A stretch of 64,000 nt of DNA from Acidobacteriota bacterium. GTDB lineage: Bacteria; Acidobacteriota; Terriglobia; Acidiferrales; UBA7541. The notes below the pieces were generated by a model that worked only from the letters and a program-made list of their open reading frames with translations, was not told the origin of the DNA and did not search any database. Position 1 is the first letter of the stretch; each line of letters starts with the position of its first letter. The stretch is from the NCBI GenBank assembly GCA_013289825.1, contig JABCZF010000011.1, forward strand, positions 59,139-123,138, given 5' to 3'. The position numbers and the translations under genes were made by a program. Below are positions 54,021-62,063 of this stretch, in pieces.

Positions 54021-56085
54021 CTATGGAATTTCAAGGGCCAATTGCGCTGAATTGACCGTTGGTGGGGGCGCAGGACGGTTCCGTTCGGCCATGCATTGCT
54101 CGACGTCTGCTCTGTGCAAAATCCATGGTGCACCCCCGCAGGCTTGCGTTGCCAGCAACTGTTTCAGCCGAATCAGTCGCAAGACAGTGGTCGGCGTGAC
54201 GCCGAGAACGCTGGCGGTTTCGCTGACGGACATTTCGCCGCGGGCCTGCCGTTCTCCCTCACAGTAGACCGGAATCGCATGGTGGCTGCGCAGCGAGCAG
54301 ATACGCATCGCCGTCCAGATCTGTCCATGTGCTGTGCGGCGTTGATTCCGATTCAAGATTGCGGCGATCCGCGCGTCTGGTTCGATTCGCGCCAGCGTGC
54401 GAACGATTTCCACCAGATCATTGTCGGTAAAATACCGATGGTGGCCACTGCGAATCTTTTGGAACTCAATCTCGGTGTGATCTCCGCCTTGCCAATGCAA
54501 TACCAGGCGTATGGTCTCGCCCTCAGACGTAGCAATGATCTCGTTCAGCGCGATACGAAGGAGCCGTTTCTTGTGTTCCGGCGAACTGTGCGGATCATCC
54601 CAGAGTCTGGGAAGATCCCGTGCAAGGGCCAACAGCTCCCGTTTCTGCGCGTCGCCGAGGGGGGACTCGCGACTTTGTTGCAATGTCGCAAGCTCCGCTT
54701 CGAGGTGCGCCTCCGTGGTCAGCGCTTGGTTCCAACGGCGTTCAAGTTCAGCGGCCACCAACCGATTTGCCGGATCCACCTCATCATATTGGATATTGGC
54801 GCCGTGCGCGTGTCACTTCGTAGCGCGCGTGCTCCAGTGCCAACGCCTTCTGCTGAATTCGCTCGTCGCTGGCACCCCGCAGTTCCTCGATCGCCTCAAA
54901 GGCTGCTTCGATGCCGAACGGCGTCAGACATTGCAGCAGTTGCTCAGAAACTAAGCGATCGGCACGGAGCCCGCCGAACATTACGCAACACGCATGATCG
55001 CGATTCAGGAGGTACCCAGAGCACTGATACCTGATCACGCGTGGACCGGGATATTGCGCCAGCAACTTGGCGCCACAGTGACCACAGCGCAGCAGCCCAG
55101 CAAGCAGCGCCTCGCCATGTTTGATCGGTCCACGCACCGCACCACCTCGCGCATTTTCGTTGTGGGCGATCATCGTCTGATTGCTCTGATAAACGTCCCA
55201 GTCAATGTACCCTTCATGGTGATCCGTGATCAACACCGTCCAGTCCTCGCGACGGTTCTTTTTCTGGCGGAAGATCCGCTTCTGCCCGGCCTCAAGTCGT
55301 GTCGTCGCCTTGGTGCGTCCATACGTGTACGCTCCGGCGTAGATCGGGTTCTTCAACACGCTGTGCACCGCATGGTACCGAGCGGGCTGCCAGATGATCT
55401 CGCGCGCACCTTCTGGCCCGCGAGCAATCGGCAATTGAATCTGCTGCCGATCAAGCCAGAAATAAACCTGTCGTGCACTGCCCAACTCTGCAAACTTGCG
55501 AAAGATCAGATCGATGGCGGCCCGGACCCTGGCATCGGGATCTTTCTCAATGCGGTCATCCGCTCCTTTGACGTACCCTATGGCGACCCGTTGAACCAAG
55601 GCGCCTCGCTGTGCCTTCTGCAACAGCGCTGCGTGCGCACGCTCGCGGAAACTGGCGACTTCCATTTCGCTGATGGTACCCTTCATTCCCAACAACAATC
55701 GATCGTTCGTGAGTCGGGGATCATACACGGCCTCGGCGTCGATCAGCAGCGCACCGACGACAGTGCAGAATTCCAGCAGGGTATGCCAGTCTCGTCCATT
55801 GCGCGCCAGCCGTGACGCCTCAATGCTGAACACGGCACCGACCTGCCCATCGCACAGCGCGCGCAACAGGCGTTCAAAGCCGGGGCGGCGCGTTCCGCCT
55901 CCCGAGATTCCGAGATCGTCATCGATTACGTCGACTTCTTGCCAGCCCAGCGCGCGCGCCCGATCGACCAGATTATACTGGCGGCGTTGACTTTCCAGGT
56001 TGTGCTGCATTTGACCAGGCGTGGACTGCCGGATGTACACACAGGCCCGACGGGCCAGATGATCAGCGGTAATCTTATTCATCAC
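54021..56085 (-). pseudogene. Large serine recombinase, frameshifted by a 7-bp duplication
   Basis: Two reverse-strand frames are one gene. The first (start ATG 56085) has the resolvase domain with catalytic Ser in YIRQSTPGQ, DDDLGISGGGTRRPGFERLL, a recombinase domain (LKNPIYAGAYTYG) and the zinc ribbon LLRCGHCGAKLL. It stops at 54784 after ARRQYPI. The second (to 54021) starts with DPANRLVAAELERRWNQALT, the normal continuation. At 54786-54799 the 7-mer ATATTGG is duplicated; with one copy the protein would read ARRQYDEVDPANR, about 690 residues. The C-terminus ends in a MerR-like helix-turn-helix (VSETASVLGVTPTTVLRLIR). Probably inactive unless the shift is a sequencing artefact. Confidence 0.85.
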
Positions 56086-56239
56086 CGCCCTCCTTGTGAA
56101 TCATCTTGGCCAGCGCCTGCATCCACTGCACCAGCGCCTGGCGTAGCTGCTCTTGCACGTCCAATGGGAGTCGTACAGCGGGAACGGTGGGAGCTTCTTC
56201 GAACATCTGTCGTTGGCGTTTTACTCGGGGCTGCGGCAT
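56075..56239 (-). CDS. Small protein upstream of the serine recombinase
   Basis: 54 residues from an ATG with AGGAGG seven bases before it. Sequence MPQPRVKRQRQMFEEAPTVP leads into a helix LDVQEQLRQALVQWMQALAK. The stop overlaps the recombinase start by 11 bases, so the two are translated together. Short frames of this type precede several recombinases of this family; a recombination accessory role is inference. Confidence 0.6.
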   Translation of the reverse strand: MPQPRVKRQRQMFEEAPTVPAVRLPLDVQEQLRQALVQWMQALAKMIHKEGGDE

Positions 56240-56502
56240 CGTAATCCTCCTCGGGCACATTGTGCACAGTCGAGGAGAGGCAAGTCACGGCGACGCGATG
56301 TAACTCAAGAAGTACGCGAACCGGCAGGCGCGCAGTGGAAACTATCTTCGCGTGCGCAGACTCGGGACGCGTCATCCAGACCGGCACCGCCAACGGTCGT
56401 ACAGCCTGACCACCGGCAAGCTGTGCGTACGCAGAGGATGAAAGCGGTAGTAGATCGTAACTTCAGTAGGGCACAGTTGATGGGCAGTATGTGGTTCAGT
56501 TG

Positions 56503-56775
56503 TTCAAATTTATCAAACAGCACCTGTGCATCAAGTCGTTCTATGGCACCAGCGAGAACGCCGTGAAGACCCAGATTTGGATCGCGGTCTCTATTTACGT
56601 ATTGGTTGCGATCGTTCGGAAGCGCCTGCGGCTGGAAGTGAGCTCTTACCAGATTCTACAGATTCTGAGCCTCACGCTCTTCGAGAAAATGCCCATTTTA
56701 CGGGCCTTGGAAGCGATCGACTCCCAAAACGAGTTAGGCGGAGACCCTAACCAGTTGATTTTATTCGAGTTTTAA
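56503..56775 (+). pseudogene. IS4-type transposase, part downstream of the insertion
   Basis: C-terminal ~90 codons of the interrupted transposase: KFIKQHLCIKSFYGTSENAV, KTQIWIAVSIYVLVAIVRKR and LQILSLTLFEKMPILRALEA, closing at TAA 56773. The frame is intact, so the interruption is the only disruption seen in this half. Confidence 0.85.
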
Positions 56776-56822
56776 CCGGACAGCAGTGGCCCTAAATATA
56801 GACACCCTAAATCCGGCGCGAC

Positions 56823-57968
56823 ATGCAAAGACTCGAAGCCAAATCCATCCATGGTCACACCTATTATTACCTCTCGCAGTGGGGCTGGAAAAACGGCAAG
56901 TGCCGTCGCCTTTCCCAAAAATACCTCGGTAAGCTCGAAGACATTGCCCAAGCCGTTCAGGGCACTGGCCCCGCTCCAGAATACGCCGTGGTCCTGGACT
57001 GGGGCTTGCCGCAGACCCTCTGGCGCGAGGCGGAGGAAGCTCAAGTCGTCGAGCACGTCGATCAACTATGCCCTCAGCGCGCCCAGGGGCTGAGCACCGG
57101 TGATTACATCCGTCTGGCCGCGATCAACCGCGCTTGCGAACCGGTTAGCAAACAATCGATGTGGGATTGGGTTTCCCGCACGTCCCTGCCGCGCGTTTGG
57201 CCCGAGGCTTCGGCGGCGCAACTGACTTCCCAGCATTTCTGGGATCACATGGATCGTATCCAACCCGAGACCGCCCAGGCCATTTGCCAGCAACTCATCG
57301 CCGCGGTCTTGCAACAGGAGCACATCGAGTTGTCACAGGTCTGTTATGACGGCACCAACTTCTACACCTTCATCGACACTTTCAATCTCAAAGGCCAGAA
57401 CAAGCAAGGCCGGTACAATCTTCGGCAAGTCAGCTATGCGCTGTTCTGCACGACCGATGGGCACCTGCCCCTCTTTTACGACGTTTATGAGGGCAGCCGC
57501 AACGATGCCAAAGAGTTTCCGCAGGTGTTGGAGAAGTTTCAGCGTTGGCTCAAAGAGCGGGCGGGTTCCACGTGGGCGGCGACTAAACCGACGCTCATCT
57601 TCGACAAAGGAAATAATTCCACAGACAACTTCGCTTTGGTGGACACCCTGGAACTGCCGCATGTGGGCTCCGTCAAACTGGATGAGCATCCCGATTTGGT
57701 AACCGTTTCCAACCGGGATGCCCGCTGGCAGCCGGCCACGGAGCCCGGCTGGGAAGGGACCAAAAGCTGGCGTACCCAGCAAGTGGTGTATGGAAAAGAG
57801 CGCACCTTGGTAATGACTTACAACCAGAACTTGTATGCTAGCCAATGGGCGACCGTGCAGAACGATCTGGCCCAAGCGCTGAGCCAGCTGCGGCGAAAAC
57901 CGCGAGGCGAGCGTACCGATGCGGGGCTCTGGGGCGGACCGACTCGTAAGAGCGAAGAAGGCTCGTAA
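56823..57968 (+). pseudogene. IS1634-type transposase, C-terminally truncated
   Basis: 381 codons from ATG 56823. Family features: HTYYYLSQWGWKNGKCRRLS, catalytic Asp region LSQVCYDGTNFYTF, GSRNDAKEFPQVL and LIFDKGNNSTDNF, the second acidic region. After QNDLAQALSQL the expected C-terminal ~150 residues with the last acidic residue are absent and the frame runs into a group II intron remnant before a stop at 57966. Likely inactive. Confidence 0.82.
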
Positions 57969-58082
57969 TGGAGCTGGAGCGAAGGGGTCGGGTCAAGCGG
58001 TCGCATGACCGGCAACCGGCAAACAGGAGGACTTCGATGCGTGCGACAGACACGCCGTTCGACTGGCGTGGTTGCTTGATGG

Positions 58083-58155
58083 GAGCCGGATGAGCCGAGA
58101 GGTTCACGTCCGGTTCTGCGAGAGGCCGGAGGTACAATCGCGCCGGCCTACTCAC
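58083..58155 (+). ncRNA. Group II intron 3' end (domains V and VI)
   Basis: Domain V is complete at 58083-58116: GAGCCGG pairs with CCGGTTC, the AGC triad is present, and the upper stem TGAGCC/GGTTCA is capped by GAGA with a small bulge. Domain VI follows as AGGCCGG...CCGGCCT around GGTACAATCG, with a candidate branch-point A, ending near CTACTCAC. No reverse-transcriptase frame or 5' GTGCG end is visible, so only the 3' portion of the intron is left, probably from about 57900 to 58155. Confidence 0.82.
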
Positions 58156-58649
58156 CCGGGGTCAATAGGAAGTGGCGATCTCTGGAATGAGGTGCCTTGG
58201 TTCCGTACCAAGTTACGCTCACGTACGCTCACGTATTGACATCTATTGATGTCTATTGATATCTATTGATGTCCAATGGGTGCTTGAACGAGACTGTACT
58301 CATTTTAGAAACATTTGACGGACCGGTCAAAGAGCGCAAGCAACGACTAGAACTAACCGTGGACATTGCCTATCCAAGACAGCCTACCTGGTTGTTTCCA
58401 GCTTGTGCTGTCGGTTGGTCCGAACCTCACACTAGCAATCAAATTGAAGTGTCTTTGCCACGAATGAACGTAGGACGAATCCGGTACCCTAGCTCTGATT
58501 GTGGAATAGAACGCAAACGCCAGAAAATAGATACTATGTTTCACAGATCGAACTGTGAAATTCCAGAGCTTCTTGTTCCGCCTGTATCCGCGTCCATTCG
58601 GCAAGGTCGTCAGTGTAAATGGAAGATAGCAGGTTGAGATAAAACCCTT
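58156..58649. other. Intergenic stretch with short tandem repeats
   Basis: 494 bp between intron remnant and PPTase gene. No gene supported; a forward frame at 58266-58637 has no recognisable domain. It should contain the PPTase promoter. Confidence 0.4.
58215..58270 (+). repeat. Two adjacent 10-bp tandem repeats
   Basis: ACGCTCACGT occurs twice (58215-58234) and then a 10-mer (A/G)TCTATTGAT three times (58241-58270). Two unrelated 10-bp arrays side by side give helical-turn spacing, which can mark a protein-binding array or simple slippage. Confidence 0.75.
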
Positions 58650-59387
58650 ATGAGCGGCCACTGTATTCCACTTGTCGATCGGGAAGTGTGTTTCTGGCCC
58701 ATCCATCTGGAGCGATCAACTTCGGCTCTTGCCCGATGCAAAGCCGTTCTCGCGCCAGACGAACAGAAAAAGGCTGGCCGCTTCCGGTTTGAACATTTGC
58801 AGCATTCGTTCATTCTGGCGCGCGGTTGCCTCCGCTTCTTGCTCTCGAGATATTTGCAGGTTTCACCAAACTGTATTCAGTTTATTTACGGCCCGCAAGG
58901 AAAACCAAGCTTGGTTCCGCCAGCCCGCATTACGTTCAACATGTCGCGTTCAGGTCGCCTCGCTGTTTTTGCATTTACCACAAAGTGCGAGATTGGTGTG
59001 GATGTAGAATTGATCAGAGCAATTTCGGACATGCCGCTAATCGCTTCCCAGTTCTTCTGTCCAGAAGAAGCAGCAGAACTCCTGTCCCTCCCATACTATC
59101 AACGTGCTCATGCCTTTTTTCTATGCTGGACGCGAAAAGAGGCGTATGTCAAGGCGGTTGGACGAGGCTTGTCCATTCCTCTGGATGAGTTTCGCGTCAC
59201 GTTGCGCCCAGACGAACCTGCGCGTCTTGTTCATCTCAAGCGCGATATCGATGCGGCGAAAATCTGGACTCTACACAGTTTGATCCCGACCTCGCAGCAT
59301 GCTGCCGCCGTTGCCTACAAGGATGAACCGCGCCCGGTTCGAACACTGCCGGCGCTCGACGTGGGGAGATTGCTCGAAAGTTTCTGA
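58650..59387 (+). CDS. 4'-phosphopantetheinyl transferase (Sfp/Gsp type)
   Basis: 245 residues, normal for the two-lobe Sfp type. Signatures: IGVDVELIRA (metal-binding Asp/Glu) and FLCWTRKEAYVKAVGRGL. The substrate-lobe motif usually FNxSHS reads FNMSRSG, with Arg for the common His. The enzyme attaches the CoA phosphopantetheine arm to carrier-domain serines and is needed for the NRPS at the right edge. It lies 89 bp upstream of an ABC exporter, probably co-transcribed. Confidence 0.9.
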   Translation: MSGHCIPLVDREVCFWPIHLERSTSALARCKAVLAPDEQKKAGRFRFEHLQHSFILARGCLRFLLSRYLQVSPNCIQFIYGPQGKPSLVPPARITFNMSRSGRLAVFAFTTKCEIGVDVELIRAISDMPLIASQFFCPEEAAELLSLPYYQRAHAFFLCWTRKEAYVKAVGRGLSIPLDEFRVTLRPDEPARLVHLKRDIDAAKIWTLHSLIPTSQHAAAVAYKDEPRPVRTLPALDVGRLLESF

Positions 59388-59476
59388 CGGTCGCATGCCT
59401 TTTGCCTATCAAATGAGAACACTTCGCGAGTCCAGGGTTAAGCAAGAGGATGGTAGCGTGAAGGAGTTGAATTTGA

Positions 59477-61318
59477 GTGAATAACTTATCCGATAACACC
59501 CCCGATGGGAACAAAGCCGAGCGGGGGACGAATTTTCGCGCCGTGGTGCAGGAAATAGGCTCCCTTGTACGCACACGCAAACGTCTCCTAGTGGTGGGTT
59601 TTATTTTACTTACGATCAATCGCATTTCAGGGCTTATATTACCGTATTCAACCCAATTTGTGATCGACAACGTCATCGCCAAACGGCAAACGAACCTGCT
59701 CGTTCCAATTGTGGGGGGTGCGCTGCTGGCAACACTCATTCAAGGCACCAGTTCCTTCGCGCTCACCCAGTTGCTGCCGAAAGCGGCACAGCGTCTGATT
59801 GCTGACCTTCGAATCAAAGTGCAAGGACATGTTGGCAGGCTGCCGGTTGCGTATTACGATGCGAGCAAGACCGGCAACCTTCTGGCACGAATCATGTCCG
59901 ATGTAGAAGGGGTGAGTAATCTTATCGGCTTAGGGCTGGTCGAGCTCGTAGGTGGGCTAATGAGCGGTTGCATTGCAATGATAGTTCTATTTTGGATCAG
60001 CTCCACTATGACCGTGATCGCGATCGCATTCCTGAGTGTATTCGCAATTGGGTTGCACAAGGCATTAGCATTCATCCGTCCAATGTTCCGAGAGCGCTCA
60101 GCGATCAACGCCGATGTGAGCGGCCGATTGACCGAATCTCTCGCTGGTGTGCGCGTGGTGAAGGCATACCACGCCGAAGCGCGCGAGCATGTGGTCTTCA
60201 GCCAGGGTGTACAGCGCTTGCTTGATAATATTCTTAAAGCCATCACCGCAATGTCTGTTACGGGTCTCTGGTCGAGCATTCTATTCGGCCTCATGGGAAC
60301 GGTTGTGATGTTTGTCGGCGTGCGGCAGATCTTGAATGGCGGTTTGACTATTGGCCGGTTCTTTACTTTCACCATGTTGCTTGGTTATTTGGCTGGTCCT
60401 TTTTCCAGTCTCGTTCGTCTGGGCACTCAACTCACTGAAGCAGTTGTTGGTCTCGAGCGAACCCGCGAACTCCTGAATGAACGCCCGGAAGATGAAGATC
60501 CAAATCGTGCAATGGGTTTAGGCAGGTTGAACGGGCATATCGAATTCCAGCACATCGATTTTGAATATGAACTAGGCAAACCCGTGCTCAGAGATGTCTC
60601 CTTTGAAGCATCGCCAGGTACGGTGACGGCTTTGGTTGGCTCGTCTGGATCAGGCAAATCCACTATCATTGGCCTGCTTGCGGCCTTCTATGTGCCAAAA
60701 TCGGGCCAAATCCTGATCGATGGCAATGATCTCTCGAAAGTCAAGCTAGATTCGTACCGTACGCAACTGGGAATGGTTTCACAGGAGTCGTTTCTTTTCG
60801 CTGGTACGATCCGAGAAAACATCATGTTTTCTTGTCCTAGAGGAACTGAGAAAGAGTTAATGCGCGCTTGCTGTACCGCCCATGTGGATGAGTTCGCCGA
60901 CCGATTTACCAATGGTTATGATACCGTCATAGGCGAAAGAGGCGTTCGGTTGTCCGGTGGACAACGCCAACGCGTGTCAATCGCACGCGCGATCTTATCC
61001 GATCCGCGCATTCTTATTTTAGATGAAGCGACTTCCAGCCTAGACTCACAGTCAGAGCGATTGATTCAGGAAGGCCTTTCCTATCTCATGAAAGGGCGCA
61101 CGACATTCGTGATCGCCCACCGGCTCTCTACGATCCGGCACGCCAATCAGATCCTCGTTGTCGAGGCTGGGCGCATCGTGGAATGTGGCACCCACGAGTC
61201 ACTATATGCAAAGGCCGGCCGCTACACTGACCTTTACAACAGCCAACAAAGCATCGAGACGAACCTTTTCCTAGCGCCTGGCGAGACCGATATACAGGAG
61301 AGTCCGCCGGGATACTAG
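59477..61318 (+). CDS. ABC exporter, fused permease and ATPase
   Basis: 613 residues from a GTG ten bases after AAGGAG. Six-helix exporter domain at ~25-320 (ISGLILPYSTQFVIDN, VELVGGLMSGCIAMIVLFWI), then ATPase with Walker A LVGSSGSGKSTIIG, signature RLSGGQRQRVSIAR and Walker B ILILDEATSSLDSQ, and the H-loop VIAHRLSTI. Half-transporters like this dimerise. Location beside a PPTase and an NRPS suggests export of the peptide product, or its self-resistance. Confidence 0.93.
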   Translation: MNNLSDNTPDGNKAERGTNFRAVVQEIGSLVRTRKRLLVVGFILLTINRISGLILPYSTQFVIDNVIAKRQTNLLVPIVGGALLATLIQGTSSFALTQLLPKAAQRLIADLRIKVQGHVGRLPVAYYDASKTGNLLARIMSDVEGVSNLIGLGLVELVGGLMSGCIAMIVLFWISSTMTVIAIAFLSVFAIGLHKALAFIRPMFRERSAINADVSGRLTESLAGVRVVKAYHAEAREHVVFSQGVQRLLDNILKAITAMSVTGLWSSILFGLMGTVVMFVGVRQILNGGLTIGRFFTFTMLLGYLAGPFSSLVRLGTQLTEAVVGLERTRELLNERPEDEDPNRAMGLGRLNGHIEFQHIDFEYELGKPVLRDVSFEASPGTVTALVGSSGSGKSTIIGLLAAFYVPKSGQILIDGNDLSKVKLDSYRTQLGMVSQESFLFAGTIRENIMFSCPRGTEKELMRACCTAHVDEFADRFTNGYDTVIGERGVRLSGGQRQRVSIARAILSDPRILILDEATSSLDSQSERLIQEGLSYLMKGRTTFVIAHRLSTIRHANQILVVEAGRIVECGTHESLYAKAGRYTDLYNSQQSIETNLFLAPGETDIQESPPGY

Positions 61319-61429
61319 CTACTGTCTAGAAGAACGGCATCCGAAGTGATGGGTCCACGAGAAAAATCGATGCGAGTGGGGTGCCGGCAGAAGGAAAAAG
61401 ACAGCTGTGGTATATTGTATAATGAGAGA

Positions 61430-61538
61430 GCGCCTTCGGATGTTTACCCTTGCGGTCCGGCATATAGGTGAGCCAAATCGCGGGCGGTGTGACATCTCCC
61501 GCGGGCCGATCATCGCGCACGTAGGTCCGCAGCCTCAC
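61430..61538 (-). pseudogene. IS66 TnpC internal fragment
   Basis: Reverse strand, ~36 codons: LRTYVRDDRPAGDVTPPAIW then LTYMPDRKGKHPKA, the segment of IS66 transposase near the catalytic core. Nothing of the rest remains. Confidence 0.7.
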
Positions 61539-61564
61539 CCCGTTTTCGCTGAGAAGTTGCTTGG

Positions 61565-61723
61565 ATGATGGGCCTTGCGGTGGGCACGCGCATCTGGATC
61601 GTGGCGGGTATGACGGATTTGCGAAGCCGCTTCACGGGCTTGAGCGGGATGGTCGTAAGCGTTCGTTTCTTACCGTCCACTAAAGATGCTATCGGCGGTG
61701 CGCGTTTCGCAGCGGTGTGTTGA
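61565..61723 (+). pseudogene. IS66 TnpB (Orf2) N-terminal fragment
   Basis: 52 codons, with VGTRIWIVAGMTDLRSRFTG and LSGMV matching the start of IS66 Orf2. Homology fades after residue ~30 and a stop follows. Orientation is opposite to the TnpC fragment beside it. Confidence 0.65.
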
Positions 61724-61917
61724 TCTCGTCGGTGAAGAAGGTGTTGTGCCCGTCAGTGGCTATGGCCACATACCCGACCGGTACGAGCGTTGCGACCGTG
61801 ATCTCGCCGTCGCTGATCAGCTCACTGCGATGTGAGGTAACTCCGAGGAACTGCAGACAGCGACTTTCCCTGCTGCGTCTTTGTTTACGCCGCTTGGCTG
61901 CTTGGTCTATTCCGGGT

Positions 61918-62060
61918 GACAGATTTAGCGTGCAACTGGCTTGGCGCGATGCGGAGATCGAGCACTTCAAGCTGCTGCTCGGCAAGCGGCGCGTGCAGTT
62001 GGGGCGCCAGTCGGAGAAGCCTGGAACGGCAGATGCGCGGGCAGCCGCGCCGACGGGAGT
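61918..62060 (+). pseudogene. IS66 TnpC N-terminal fragment
   Basis: Forward-strand codons for LAWRDAEIEHFKLLLGKRRV then QLGRQSEKPG, the coiled-coil start of IS66 TnpC. It ends just before the NRPS stop codon. Short and isolated. Confidence 0.6.
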
Positions 62061-62063
62061 GCC

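Larger units (their letters stand above)
53990..56505. mobile_element. 2,516-bp serine-recombinase element inserted in an IS4-type transposase
   Basis: The segment between two TTC codons (53987-53989 and 56503-56505) interrupts an IS4-type transposase. Removing it joins GAATTATTTTTC to AAATTTATC and restores the frame ELFFKFIKQ, as in intact relatives. Inside are a large serine recombinase gene and a short conserved upstream frame, both on the reverse strand, plus ~260 bp of non-coding DNA on the right. Left and right ends share TTC only, consistent with a short serine-recombinase core or target duplication. No cargo gene is evident. Confidence 0.75.

Noticed and set aside
58266..58637. 123-codon forward frame before the PPTase gene
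   Set aside because: No domain, no ribosome-binding site, and begins inside short tandem repeats.
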